Notes: a model not told the origin generated them from the letters alone. A stretch of DNA of 64,000 bases from Byssochlamys sp. IMV 00236 (GCA_001931875.2 MSJH02000837.1:1-64000); one strand, 5' to 3'. Shown: positions 36,901-50,427, numbered from the stretch's first letter. Made by a program: numbers and translations.

Positions 36901-38581
36901 AATTAAATTATATAGATTTTTAACTTTTTTAAGTTTAAGATAATTAATTCTTCTATATTATAGTTAATACTTCTCCTTTTTTTTAATTTTATTTTAAGGA
37001 AATAAGGAGGCGATTTTATTTTAAGGAAATAAATAAATAATTTAACTATAATTAAATTCCTTAATTTTTTTTAAAAAAATCCTTTCTCTTAATCTATAGC
37101 TATAGTATTAAGAGTACTCTTAATAGAGAATAATATAGTAAATATATACTATAATTATAATATCTAGTCTAAGAAAACCTTTTTAATAATATAAATTCTA
37201 TATTTAATAATACCTTTAAATTATAACCTTATTTAATTTATTTAATATAGATATTAATCTTTTATTAAAGCACTTATATATATTTAATTATTAGTAAAAT
37301 ATCTTAGTTAATAAAAAGTTTACTCTAAGATTAAGTATAAATAATATATTCTCTAAATCTAGTATCTTTTTATTTTTATCTCTTAGAATAACTATCTCTA
37401 TATATTTTAAATATAGGATTTCTTTACTTATATAAATATACTTCTATTAAATCTAAATTAATAATTCTTTAAAGTAATAGTTTTTATTAATTATATATAA
37501 ACTAATATTATTATTTATATATTATTAAGATAAATTTTTATTAATAATATCCTTTAATAAATAAATAATTTTATTTAAGATATAGTTATTAAAAGTAATT
37601 AAGGACTTTAATTAAAATTAACTCTTTTTAATATTTAAGGTTTCTTTTATATTATATACTCTATATCTTTTATTCTTTAATCTTTTACTCTTTAAAGATT
37701 AAACCTTTTTATAAATTTTATTAATTATCTCTATTATTATCTTATTTTAAATAATAAAATTATTAAATATTTACTTATAAGACTTTCTCTTTTATTTTTA
37801 ATTATCTCTTATATTTTTTTAAGTAATAAATAGAAATAAGTAATCTTTAATATAATAATCCTTTTTATAAATATAATATTTAATAGGTTTTTACTTATTT
37901 TTTATAAAAAATATAGTAATTAATTTTATTTAAAGCTAACTCTTTATTTCTTTTAAAATAGCTAAGATATTATCTGCCTTTAAATCTTTATATATATTAA
38001 TTACTGCTCTATTTATAATATATTCCTTAGATAATACTAAGAATAATTATTATATCTTAGCTTTAAGTTAAGTTAAAGAAGATATTATATTATTAAATAT
38101 TATAATTTTCTTTTTTATTTATTATAATTAACTCTAAGTATTTAAGATTATTTATTTAAGAGTTATTTAAAAATATATAAATAATTAAATAAGTTAGCGC
38201 TTTTAATTAGGGAGAGTTTTTATATATTTTATTTATAGAGCCTTTTATAATATATATATATTATTAAAGTTAATAAATCTATCTTAATTATCTTTAGATA
38301 AATATTTAATAATTTAATATTAAGTAACTATATTAGTCTTATTAAATTAATTATTATTTAATCTTTTAATAAATTTAATAACTCTCTAGTAATCTTTATT
38401 AATAAGCTATTTCTTTATATAGATAAATTATTTCTTATAATTTTCCTTTAAAAGAATAAAAATAAGTTTTTTTTTTTTTACTTTTAATATTATTTATTAA
38501 GAATATAATAATAATAAGTTAATACTTTAACCTTTAATAAAATCTAACCCTTATTAAATTTAATATTTAATATAGTATTAG
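33913..38581 (-). pseudogene. Copia-2 gag-pol remnant
   Basis: Minus-strand coding in copia order. The Gag zinc knuckle is near 37,845-37,895 (PIKYYIYKKDYYIKE), close to the Copia-1 version. Integrase lies between about 36,600 and 37,000. RT is at about 34,700-35,250, with the catalytic box ILFLIYINNILI near 34,920-34,960. RNase H is near 34,270-34,320 (TIKAKYIAIY). It is interrupted on the right by G4. More strongly mutated than Copia-1 in places. Confidence 0.82.
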
Positions 38582-38586
38582 AGTAA

Positions 38587-38906
38587 TATTATAAGATAAA
38601 GTATTAAGACTTAATATAAAGCCTTTAAGCATAAGGATATAGAGAAAAGAGAGAGAAGTATTTAGCTTTAAAGTTTAAAATAGAACTAGAAGAGAAGCTC
38701 TAATAATAAGATAATATAATAAGCTAATTCTTTCCTTATATTAAACTAATACTAAATAGTAATTAAAAGGGAGAAATTTCTTATTTTATTTTTATCTATC
38801 TATCTTTTTTTCTTACTATCTTATTAAAATATTTAAACTACTTCTTCTAATAATAATATATAACTGCTTAGCTAATTATATTCTTTTAATTAATTTTCCC
38901 TACTAT
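38587..38906 (-). repeat. G4 3' LTR
   Basis: Bounded by tattataagataaag and ccctactat; colinear with 48,705-49,025 through the phrase gaagctctaataataagata. In element orientation this is the downstream LTR. Confidence 0.88.
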
Positions 38907-41900
38907 ATAGCTTTCTCTTCTTTATATATAGATACTTTTATCTGCTCCTTTTTAATATTATAATTTATTTAATTCTCTTCTATTTATATTATAAGTTCCT
39001 TTTAAAGTAAGAATATTCTTATATCTTATATATTTTATACTTAGTAACTACTAGGCTTATAAGCTATTATTATTAATTCTATAAGAAAAGCTTAATAAAT
39101 TATTTATTTTAAATAAGAATAAAATATAACTTTACTTATATCTTTATAGAGTTCTATAAAGCCTATTTAAAAAGAGCTTTCTTAATAGCAGTTACTCTAT
39201 AGATAAAAAGATTAAATAGGCCTTTCTCTTCTTAGTTTTTATATATCCTGCTAACTTTTTTATAATTAAAAAAATAAATAGTAATTATATTAGAGCTTTT
39301 TTCCTTTAATATTATTATTCTCTAGTTATTAAATATTAGTATTTATTTATACTTTAAAATAATATTACTTCTTTTAAAAGGCTTTTCTATAATAGCTTTA
39401 TTATATAGAGATATAAGATTTTATCTCTATATATCTTTTAGGATTATAATTTTATTTCTTTTATTTTCTCTTATATATTCTCTCTTATAGTAAATTTATA
39501 AATAATAATTCTTCTCTTTAAAAAGAGCTAGCTAGATAAAGTAATATATTATATCTTATTTAATAATCTTCTATAAAATATTTTAAGATATATTTTTTAT
39601 CTCTATAGCCTTATTATTTATTTTCTCTTTATAATATAATATAATCTCTATTTCTTGCGCAAAATATTATAAGTTAAATCTTTTTTTATTTTAAAATATA
39701 GAAGAATAAAACTATTTTATAAGCTCTTACTATATAAAGTCTTTATTAAAAATTAATTTAAGTACTATATATCTTTTCTATAGGTATAATTAAGTAAAAT
39801 ACTTAGGCTTTAAATAAAAGTTTATAATAAGTTTTAAATAAAAGGTTAGATATTCTTTTTCTCTTATAAGAAATTTTATAGCTTCTTTAAATATATTACT
39901 ATTTATCTTATTAAAAGATTTCTCTATTTATCTATTATTACTTTAAAAGTTTATATTAATTAAAGACTCTTTTATTTTTATAATATTAGCATTTTTTTCT
40001 ATTTTAATAGGGTTAGGTAAAATATAGCTAGGATTTTTCTTCTCTTCTATTTCTTTAAGCTAAAGGGCTAAAGGTATTTATTTAGATTTAGTATTATTAG
40101 AAGAATAATGCGGCTATTTTTTTAACAATATATTTAATAAGTAATATATACTTCTAAATAGAGTCTTTAGCTGCTTTCTTATTACTATTAATATTATTTT
40201 ATTTATTGCCTTTAAAATCTCTTAAGTATTTTTAACTAATATCTCTTTCTTTATTTCTATTATGCCCGTTAAAAGGTATATATAGGGGTTATATATCTCC
40301 TAAAGCTTCTTTAGTATTAATTAATATAATATCTTCTTTACTTTTTTTTCTAATATTAATTAGCCGCTAATTTAGCTTTATTTTAATACTTTCTTTTTAT
40401 TACTATAGTTATAATCCTTAAAAGATAAATTTAGATAATAGCTATATTAAAACTACCTCTAATATTTATTATATATTACTAAGTTATAAAGATTTTTATT
40501 ACTCTTAGTAAGTACCTTTAATCTTTCTTTTAATAACTTTTCTTCTATTATATATATACTTAATATTATTTAAATCTTATTAATATATTTATAATAGAGT
40601 TTATTAATTTTAATTCTTCTTTATTAAAAGCTACTTATAACTTTTTTATCTTCTTAATTAAGGAGAGCTTTTTTAAATAATTTTATTATTTTAGTCTTGC
40701 AACTATAACTTTCTTTAACTTACTTTTTTTTTTATATTTTAATCTTTTTCTTACTTTTAAACTTTTTAAGGCTCTTTATTCTTTTTTTACCTTTTTTTTT
40801 TTATTTTACTGCCTTTCTTATTACTAATAATAAGGTTAATTAATAAACTCTTTTTTAAGTCTTTAATTATTCTTTTTACTTTATACTCTAGAATCTTTTT
40901 TAAAAAGAAGTCTTTCTTAATCTATATGCTAATTAATTAAAGCTTTACTTTTATTACTTTAAATAAAAACTATTTACTTCTATCTATTATTCTTTTTAAT
41001 AAATTTTTTACTCTTTTAATATTTTTAGTAATAAGCTTTTATCTAGCTATATACTAGGCTTTTTAATATTTGATAATTTATTTATTTAAGCTTATATTAA
41101 ATAAATAGCTATTATTCTTTACTCTTTAATTTATTTTATAATTTTTTTTAATACTATTAAGGTTTAATAAGATCTCTTAGCTAATATTATTAATTAGTTA
41201 ATTATTTACTCCTCTTATACCTTTATTATAAGTAAGTAGCCTTTATCTATATAGTTTCTATTCTTTTTAGCTCTTTTTATTAACTCTTCTAGTTCTTTAA
41301 TTATTTTTTCTTCTTTTATTCTTACTTCTTTTAAAAACTTTTATTATAATAAAAATTTATAGTAATTTACTATAGCCTTATTTTATTTAATCTAAAACTT
41401 TATAATAATAGCCGCTATTTTTATTATAAACTTAACCTTTTTTAATTTATTCTCTATTATAGTAATCGCCTTCTTTATAAGATTATAAATCTTGCTTATA
41501 GTTATATAAATATTTATATTAAATTTTAATAATTATTCTTATAGGATAATATTTTAAACTTAGAGAGTATTTTTTTTTATTTTAGTTTAATAAAAGTATA
41601 TAATAATCTTAGTTTAATAGTATTTAGTATAGAAAGAGAATATAGAATAATAAAATTTAAGTTTTTAAGTAGTATTTATAAGTAAAGAAGTAAGGTTTTT
41701 AATATAAAGTAAAATTTCTTTATTATTATTTTATATTCTTTATTTAATATATTTCTTTTTTAATAACTATAAGAGTCTAGTCTTACTCTTCTAATAATAT
41801 ATATATATTTTTCTATTTTACTTATTCTTAAATCTCTTCTCTCTTAAAAAAATTTAAATATTTTTATCTTTTATTTATCTGCTCTCTTTTACTTTAAGCT

Positions 41901-44900
41901 AAATTTTTATCTAATATTAAGCTTACTTTATTATTAGTCTTTTACTTCTTCTTCTTTTAAGCTAATATTTTTAAAAAGAGAGTACTAGAATTATAACTAT
42001 ATATATTAATCTAGATAGTATTTAATCTATATTATCTTTATTATTATTTATTTGCTAATTTTCTTACTTAAGTTCTATATTATTATTTACTATTAATATA
42101 TCTTCTTAGTTATTTTATAAATAATAGCCTTTTAAATAATTTCTATAGATTAAATCTTAAAAAGCTATATTATTTAACTTCTTAAGCTTATAAGAACCTT
42201 TTTAAAGGACTTCTTTAATTTAATATAGTTTAAGCTAGTAATATACTAGTTTAATAAAATAAGATATTTTAAGCTTTATATTATAGAGTAGAATAAGTTA
42301 TTCTTTAATTAATTATTTCTTATAAAGTTATTTTCTATTATTAAAAACTTTCTTATTAGCTTTCTTTATATACTAGATATAAAGCTATACTTCTTCTATA
42401 TCTTAATTTCTAAGCTCTATTTACTTTATATAAAGAAGTAAAAGGTCTTTTATAGTTTTAACTTTATCTTATATTAATATCTTCTAGATAAATACTTCTA
42501 GTTTAATTAACAGTATTATATTATATCTTATAATTATTTTAAACAGTATTAAACTAGTAGAGGTTTTAACTATATTCTTATCTGCCTAAATTACTACTAA
42601 TAAATAATTTATTTAATTTACTTCTATTTTTTTTTACAAATTTCTTAATACTATATATAAAAGACTTATATATAATTTTAACTACTTTATTTACTTGCAG
42701 GTTATATAGTAAGACTTTAATATAGTTAATCTTATATTTCTATATTACGGGATGTAGCTCAGCCCAGCCGGGGACGAGCTCAGCCCACCCTAAAAGCTCA
42801 TACCACCCAAGTATTTGGGATCTCAGCGCACCCCAAGAAACTTTGATTTTTCCTAGCCTATTTAGGCATAGTAGAAATATATAAAAAATATTATAAAATA
42901 ATTTATATTTTAGTCTACATTATATATTAGAATTAGGATTTTAGGATTTTAATTGGGTACGCTAGCGCAAGAGTTAGTAAATTACACATAGAAATTCGAA
43001 AATTACAAATCTTTCTTGGTTTTTTAATTCTTAAAAATCGATTTTTAGATATTTAATTTTTCTTTTTTTTATATATAAGATATAGGTTATAACCTATATA
43101 AATATTTAATTTCGAGTGAAATATCTTTAGGTTTCGACTTTTAATAAATTTTTGAAGTTTTTAGTTTAAAAGCTCGGCCCACTTAAAAAATGGTAAAAAT
43201 ACTCGGGTGGGCTGAGCTTCTAGGGTGGGCTGAGCTCGCCCCCGGCTGGGCCGAGGTGTAGGCCCTTCTATATTAATATATTAACTATAGCTTTATTCTT
43301 TAATTTTTTATTATTAATAAGAGTCTCTATTACTTTTTAATAATAAATCTAGTCTTCTTATAGAAATTTAATAATAACTTCTAAAATAAGGCTATTAAGC
43401 GCTTTATATTTAACTTAGCTAAAATTATCTTAAAGTATAGTAATATAAGTTTTTCTCTTATTAGGCGGTATAATCTTATAGATATCTAGGTATAGCTTTA
43501 ATCTTCTAGGTAAAATAAATATTAATTATAAAGCTTTTTCTATATATTCTTTATTAGCTTTTTAGTATTTATTATATATCTTTACTTATCTAGTAATATA
43601 CTTATATAGGCCTTTTTATTAATATTAATTAGCTATTTTCTTATATATTATTTTATATTTTTAATATCTATATTCTTTATAAAAAGTAGTAAGAATTTCT
43701 TTTTACTTTTCTTTATTATTAATAATTATTTAATAAGATTAATTTTACTATACTCTTTAAAAAAGAATACTATTTTATACTATATATTTTATAGCTTCCT
43801 TCTTAAACTTAGCGTATTATCTTTAGTTTATATTATTTAATTTTATTATAGTTTATAGCTATTCTATAATTAATAAAGATTTTTCTAACTAATATAGTAT
43901 AAGTATTAATTAGGGGGTATTATTTAATTTTACTTCTTATATGCTAATATAATAAACTATATAAAACTATAGGTTTAAGAATTTCTCTATATTATTATCT
44001 TTAGCTTTCTCTAGATCTTACTTTATTATTAGTTTTTAAAATAATTTATTTATAACTAAGTTCTTTCTTCTCGCTATATAGATAATATTAAAATTAAATA
44101 ACTAGATTTAAATAATTTAATAAGTAATTACTAATCTTAAAAGGTTTATAATTATTTTATTTAATTATATAATTAAAGTTTTTATATTTACTTTTAGCTA
44201 AAAATATATACTATATAAGTATACTTAAAACTTATAGAGAGCCTTTAATACTGCCTTATATTCTAACTTTTCTTTATTATATTACCTCTTTATTTATATC
44301 TATACTTTACTTTTATATTTAACTAAGTATCTTTTATTAAATTCTTTTTTTTCTTAAATAAGTTATACCCCTTATTTATTACTATTAGCGTCTATATTAA
44401 TAATAATTATTTTCTCTTTTTTATAATTAATTAACTTAAGTATTAGAGCTATTATTAAGGCTATTTTTAAAATATTTATTAAGTTTTACTATTTTAGTCC
44501 TTAAAGGAAGTCTTATCCTTTTTTTAGTATTAAATATATTAGCTTAGTTTTAATAGTATATCCTTTAATTTATATCTAATAGTAGGCTATAACCCCTAGA
44601 AATTCTCTTACTTCTTATAAGTTTTAATAAAGTAGCTATTTTAAGATCTTAATTACTTTTATAGATTCTAAGTATTTCTCTTCTATATTATATATATATC
44701 CTATTACTTTAATCCCTAGAACTATAAATTATAACTTCTCTTTAGTAATAGTTAAACTAGTAAGTTTAAAATTATATAGTACCTTATTAATATTTTAAAT
44801 ATATTTAAATATAAACCTTTTAATCTTAGGTAATACTTTCTCTTTTTTATAATTAGTTTTAAGACCTTATACTAGAGTATTATTTAAAAATATATTATAG

Positions 44901-47900
44901 ATATTAAGGATATTATTAGTAAATACTCTTATAACTCTATATATAAATTCTAGTATTATATTAGTCTATCTTTATAGCAGTTTAGCTTAGTAAATTAAAC
45001 TAATCTTAAGTATATAGAAAGCTATTAAGTCGCGTAACTCTTTTACTAATTTTAACTAATTATATCTAGAGAATAAATCTATTAATATAAATACTAATAT
45101 TTTACTAAACTTCTCTAAGAATTTATTAGCTAAGGGAGGTAAATTAATATCTCTTATTATTACTTAGTTAACTTTTATTACTATATTAATTAATTAATAT
45201 TTATTATTTTTTTTTATAAAAAACTATAGATTTCTATAGAGCCCTTAACTTTATTTAAGGATTTTAATCTTTATTCTCTTCTTTATTATTACTTATATTA
45301 TACTATAAAATACCTTTAATATTAAAAAGCTCTTTACTTATTATAGCTTATACTATATAGTCTAGATAATAATTAGAAGTACTATTTCTAGGCGCATTTA
45401 TTTAATCTCCTTAAAAGTTTATATAAAGGCGGCTTTTTTAGTAAAAAATATCTTTATTAATAATTCTTTCTTTTTAGGCTATAAAGCTTCTCTTATAATA
45501 AGATTCTTTAAGTATTTTAGGGTTAGTTTTATTTCTCTTACTATATTTAATATTTTTAACTAAATATAATTAGTAAATCCTCTCTATATTTTTTTTATAC
45601 TTTTTTAAGGGTTTAAGTAGTAATACTCTTAAATAACCTCTTTTTATTTTAATAATTTTCTTAGTACTGCTATAAATCTATTTACTATATTTATTAAATA
45701 AACTTTCTTATACTTTTTTTTATATTAAATATTAATAATATAATTTACTCTTATAATAAAAAGATTATATCTTTTAAATAATTTATACCTCTATAAATTT
45801 CTCTTTTTTTCTTATAATTTAGTAAGTTTAAATACTCCTATATATTTTTTTTAATTCTCTTACTTAATCTAAAATTAATATTATTTATTAAGTATACTTT
45901 CTATAGGTTTTCTCTTTTTTTAGTTTAATATTTATTATTTCTTTTTAGCTTTAATTTAATAACTTTTATATTTTTAATAAAAGGTTTTATAAAACTTCTT
46001 TTCTTAACTTATTTTATAGATTATCTATTAAAAATACTTAAATAATAGCTTAATTCTTTTAGTTTATAAAGTAAATTATACTCTTTACTATTTTATTTAA
46101 TAAAGCAATATATTATAAATATACTTAATACTTAAAAGATTATTCTAGAATATAATTATAGTTAATCTTATTATTTATTATAAAGAAAGAAACTTTATAA
46201 TAAAAAGATCTTATTTATATAAATATTTCTTTATAGAGACTTATAAAAGAGATCTACCTACTATTTACTAATATTATATTATTTCTAAATTTTTAGCTTA
46301 TAATAAGTTTATAATAATTTACTATATCTTTATATATTATATTAATTTTAGATCTACTATTTATTATAATATTTTATATCTTCTTATAATTATTAATTCT
46401 AATTAGTAACTTTAAAGTTATAGCTATATATAGTACTTTATCTTTATTAAGAGGCTTAAATTATAAAGATATATAAGTATACTAATCTATATTATTTACT
46501 ATATACTCTATATTTAATATAGAGATATTAAATTATACTCCTTTAGTATTATAGAATATTACCTTAATTATTACCTACTATAATTATAAGGTAAATAAGG
46601 CCTTATATAAATTAAGAGATAGACTAATAAGATCTTAAATTAATATTTAAACTCTAGTATTTAATATTTAGTTTATAACTCTTATTATATTAATAGTCTT
46701 TTTTAATTTATTTATAATTTTAAATCTCTTTAACTTCTGTTTTTTTTTTTTTAATAATCTTTTCCTCCTTATTTTACTTAAACATATCTTTTATTTTCTC
46801 TTTAATTATTCTTACTCTCTTAATTATACTTAAAGGCTAATAATTACTAAATTAGTTTATTTTAATTAAAGGAAATCTCTACTCTTATTTAATTACTTTT
46901 TATAGTTTTTCTTTATATAGTTATTTAATCTTATTTTATCTTTTCTTTACTCTTTAAAGCTTATTTAATTTTATTATATTAATAAAATAGTAATTTTCTA
47001 TAATATTACTAGCTTCTTTCTTAAAGCTTAAATTATCTCTAGGCTATTTTAATATAATCGACTAGATATTATATTTAATTAAGCTAATATTTCTTTACTC
47101 TTTTTTTAATCTCTATTTAATAATCTTTTTTTATAATATATTTCTCTATATAAGATAAATAATTTCCCTATTTTATTCTTTTAACTTAAAGTAAAGTTTA
47201 TAATTTTTTTTAATAAATAAGTTTTTAATTTAAGAGGCTTTTTAAATCTAGATAATAAGATTAAATATAATTAGAAGCCTAGTAGAAATTATATAAATTT
47301 AGAGATATTCTAAATTCTCTAGTTAGGTTAAATCTTAAAAATACCTTAGCTTATATATTTATACTAGTATTAAGTATATTATTATTAGGCCTCTCTATAT
47401 ATTATATATTATATAGTTTTAACTTTTTAAACTCTTTTATTAACTAATTAATTTATAATTACTCTATTAACTTTATTTTAATACTTTATTATTTAGTTTT
47501 ATTCTTATTCTTATTTAAGTAAGTTTTATTAAATTTAATAAGAAGTTATATATTATTTTCTTTAATTATCTTCTCCTTTATTAAAGCCGCTATATCTTAA
47601 TCTTTCTCTAGTTTATTACTGTTAAGATAATAAAGGGTTTTAATAATTCTTACTCTATTTATTATCTTTTTATAAAAATTAGTATATTTAATAGTAAATA
47701 GAGTATAGTAGTCTATATTTAATTTTTAAACTATTTATTACTTAAGCTCTTCTAGAAGTCTTTAAAGATATTAAACTCCCTATAAATATTAGCTTAATTT
47801 ACTTAAAGTTACTAGCGCTTTTAATATAGCTTAATATTTTTAATTATATTTTTTTAAGTCTTTAAAGCTATTATATTTTATATTTTTAAACTTTTCTAAC

Positions 47901-48704
47901 TATTAGATATTATATTTCCTTTAATACTTATTATAATAAGTATATTTTTATTTAATTACTTCTACTAGTTTTAAGTAGTTTTTCTTTTTATATTTAAGTT
48001 AAGTACTTATTTATAATAATATTAATAGGCTATAATAATCTATAAATTATTTAATTTTTTCCTTTTCTAAGAGTTAATTTACCTTATATAGCCTTTTAAA
48101 AAGCCTTAAATAATAAGTAATATTATCTCCTTTAAAATATAATATCTTAAGATTTCTAGGTATTAGTATTTATAAAGCTAATATAACCTAGATTAATTAT
48201 ACTATTAATAGTCCTATATTTTTAAATACTTAAGCTATTTATATCTTTAAACCTAGTAATATTAAAAAGCTAAGAGTCTTTTTTTTAATTAATGCTAAAA
48301 AGATTAGTGCTTTTTTCTATATTTTTTTAAAGGAATAGTAATAAAGATAATAATAAGAAGTTCTTCTATTTTTTAATAAATAGTTTTTATTTAATAATTT
48401 CTTATTCTTTTTAAATTTTTATTTCTTTTTTATACTTATTAAGCTCTTTCTTATATTTAATAGTTTTTTCTTTCTTTTATTACTAATATATATTTTTACC
48501 CTATATTATATTTACTATCTCTATTAATTTAAGAGATATATTTATCTCTTTTTATTTATAGTAGTAATCTCCTTTAGCTATTTTACTTATTATTTTACTG
48601 CTTTTTACTCTTTTCCTTAGCTTTAATCTTAATCTTAACTTCTAATTCTTTTTTTTTCTTATTTCTATTTAATATTTTAATACCCCTTATATTTAGCTCT
48701 AATT
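38907..48704 (-). pseudogene. G4 gag-pol remnant
   Basis: Minus-strand coding. RT lies at about 44,690-45,160: INLPPLANKF, then LIDLFSRYN*LKL (the FSGYDQ region), then FLNNTLV*GLKT (the FLDD box, Asp changed to Asn) and FIVLGIKVIGY. RNase H starts near 44,410 (LNIDANSN). Integrase is at about 43,300-43,650 (YLDIYKIIPPNKRKTYI), and its C-terminal half lies beyond the MITE, below 42,747. Gag should occupy about 46,000-48,600, but I could not read a zinc knuckle. The interval 38,907-41,300 is T-rich with Lys/Arg/Glu-rich minus-strand frames and no domain I recognise. Confidence 0.78.
42748..43265. mobile_element. 518-bp MITE with the TIRs of the 6.8 kb element
   Basis: Bounded by 70-bp inverted repeats (42,748-42,817 and 43,196-43,265): left cgggatgtagctcagccc, right end reversed GGGCCTACACCTCGGCCC. 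They include two tandem AGCTCAGCCCACCC words and match the ends of the 6.8 kb element at 21,693. It is flanked by the perfect 10-bp direct repeat ttctatatta (42,738-42,747 and 43,266-43,275). It has no coding capacity. CA, TG and CG are common inside it, in sharp contrast to G4 around it, so it either arrived after most RIP or was too short to be recognised. It disrupts the G4 integrase gene. Confidence 0.92.
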
Positions 48705-49025
48705 TATTATAAGATAAGGTATTAAGACTTAGTATAGAGCCTTTAAATATAAAGATATAGAAAAGAGAGAGAAAAGTATTTAGCTTTAAAATTTAAAGTA
48801 GAATTAAAAGAGAAGCTCTAATAATAAGATAATATAATAAGCTAATTCTTTTCTTATATTAAACTAATACTAAATAATAGCTAAAAGAGAGAAATTTCTT
48901 ATTTTATTCTTACTTATTTATTTCTTTCTCTTATTACCCTATTAAAAGTATTTAAACTATCTCTTCTAATAATAATATATAACTGCTTAGCTAATTATAT
49001 TCTTCTAATTAATTCTCCCTACTAT
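48705..49025 (-). repeat. G4 5' LTR
   Basis: Bounded by tattataagataagg and ccctactat, and followed by the target duplication agtag. In element orientation this is the upstream LTR. Confidence 0.88.
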
Positions 49026-49157
49026 AGTAGTTTTATTATAGATTCTTTTATATAAAAATAGCTTATTACTACTAGTTTAAACTTAAATATTTAAAATAAA
49101 AAAGTTTTTATTATATAGCTATTTCTCTTAAGTTATTATAAACCCGGGCTTATAATT
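49026..49157 (-). other. Copia-2 leader and primer-binding site
   Basis: The reverse complement runs parallel to 18,765-18,890 of Copia-1. The primer-binding site (49,140-49,157, read aattataagcccgggttt on the minus strand) keeps more C than the Copia-1 copy and supports complementarity to the anticodon arm of initiator tRNA-Met. The rest is leader up to the G4 insertion. Confidence 0.65.
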
Positions 49158-49466
49158 ATTTAAAAAGAATAAGTTCTTAATTAGAATTCTTTAAACTAAT
49201 TTAATAGCTTAAAGAAGCTAATATTATATTTAAAAAAAAGATATATTAGCTAATACTATAGATATAAAAAGTAATAAAATATTCTTTATTTAAATAATAG
49301 AGTTTTTATAAAAAGCTTAAGAAGAAATTTTTTTAAGCTCTATAATCTTATTATAATAAGATTATCTCTAATAATTCTTTTAAAGTAAAATTATCTCTAA
49401 AGATTTCTTTAAAGTAAAATTTATAGTATACTATTATTAGCTAGTCTTAACTACTATTTTATAATA
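49158..49466 (-). repeat. Copia-2 5' LTR
   Basis: Bounded by atttaaaaagaataagttc and ctattttataata, 309 bp, colinear with 33,567-33,903. Followed by attat (49,467-49,471), the second copy of the target duplication. Confidence 0.88.
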
Positions 49467-50018
49467 ATTATTAATATTATTTAATTAAATAGTTTATTAA
49501 CTTATATTATTTTATCTTATATTTTTTTAAGCTTTTATTTATAAATTACTATTTATATTAATAATCTTTATTTTAAGTAAGATATAATTTATTTAAATTA
49601 TATTATATAATTTATTACTAATTATATTTAGTATAAATATTTAAGCTTTTACTCTATAATTTTTATCTTATCTTTAATATTAAATACTTTATTTAACTTT
49701 ATTTAAAAGCTTATATAGCTTTTATAAATTTATTTAGTAATTTTATCTTAATTATTTTTATTAAGATTTAAAGTTTTTATTAACTATTATTAAGTTAACT
49801 TAATTAAATATAAATTTTCTTATATAAAATATTATTAAAAGAATCTTATTATTATTATTAGTAATATTTATTATTTAAAAGTATAAATTTAGCTAAATAA
49901 TAAATACTTATAATTTATCTCTTTTACTATAATAGTTTTTAAGTTTTAATAGTTTAATTCTTTAATATAATTTACTTTCTATAGCTTATATAGTTATAAT
50001 AATCTCTTAAAGTAGTTA
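49467..50018 (-). pseudogene. Gypsy element G3, gag piece (piece 2)
   Basis: The minus strand reads as a Ty3/gypsy Gag core: KTLNLNKNN*DKI, then FNIKDKIKIIE*KLKYLY and NYII*FK*IISYL, resembling the conserved helical Gag domain (the F-G-D...AxxKLxxLxQ...Y...F region). It continues the pol piece at 30,627-33,566 across Copia-2, and is cut on the right by the hAT element. Stops are at Gln and Arg positions. Confidence 0.72.
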
Positions 50019-50075
50019 TATAGGCGGTTCGGTTCGGTTCAGGGGGGGGCTAAACCGCCCGTAGCGGTTTTTAGT
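50019..50075 (+). repeat. Left end of the hAT element
   Basis: tataggcggttcggttcgg followed by a run of eight G and then ctaaaccgcccg. The words ggcggtt and aaccgcc can pair as a hairpin. The reverse complement AACCGAACCGAACC resembles aaccgaaccaaac at 58,833 near the right end, consistent with a terminal inverted repeat. This is an island of GC in AT-rich DNA. Confidence 0.7.
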
Positions 50076-50386
50076 TTAAGGTAGAAAAACTATACCTAAA
50101 TTAAACTATACTCTAATAATTTAGTTTAAAACTAAAAAAACCAAAATATTTGCTAAGATCGGGCGCTAAACTAACTTAAGTTAGATTTTACTTAAATAGT
50201 TTAGTTTAAATAGTTTATATAGTTTGTAATATTTATATAGTCTATAATATTATAGGTATTAATACTCTATATTATTTTATATTATTATTAAAGTTATAGA
50301 CCTTTAAATCTATAGCTAAGAAATAGCTTAAATATAATATTATTATATTAATCTAAAAATATAAAGAAAGTCTTTTAAGATATTGT

Positions 50387-50390
<4 letters not shown>

Positions 50391-50423
<33 letters not shown>
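50391..50423. repeat. (TA)n microsatellite
   Basis: An uninterrupted run of 16 TA units. Likely simple-sequence expansion in the left, apparently non-coding end of the hAT element. Confidence 0.9.

Positions 50424-50427
<4 letters not shown>

Larger units (their letters stand above)
38587..49025 (-). mobile_element. Gypsy element G4, nested in Copia-2 and split by a MITE
   Basis: Direct LTRs 38,587-38,906 and 48,705-49,025 (320 and 321 bp) are flanked by agtaa (38,582-38,586) and agtag (49,026-49,030). Comparison with Copia-1 near 18,885-18,920 (ataagactgttttaatac) confirms the entry point. Coding is on the minus strand. RT and integrase belong to a fungal Ty3/gypsy branch distinct from G1, G3 and G5. 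Without the MITE it is about 9.9 kb, long for a fungal gypsy element; about 3 kb lies downstream of integrase. Confidence 0.9.
33567..49466 (-). mobile_element. Copia-2, a Ty1/copia element nested in G3 and split by G4
   Basis: Same family as Copia-1 but on the minus strand. Its 3' LTR is 33,567-33,903 and its 5' LTR 49,158-49,466. Flanks gttat (33,562-33,566) and attat (49,467-49,471) are a 5-bp target duplication differing by one transition. Removing G4 leaves about 5.5 kb. The Copia-1 copy shows the uninterrupted sequence at the G4 entry point. Confidence 0.9.

Noticed and set aside
50391..50423. (TA)n run as a promoter or replication origin
   Set aside because: Simple TA runs are expected in this composition and nothing else supports a function.
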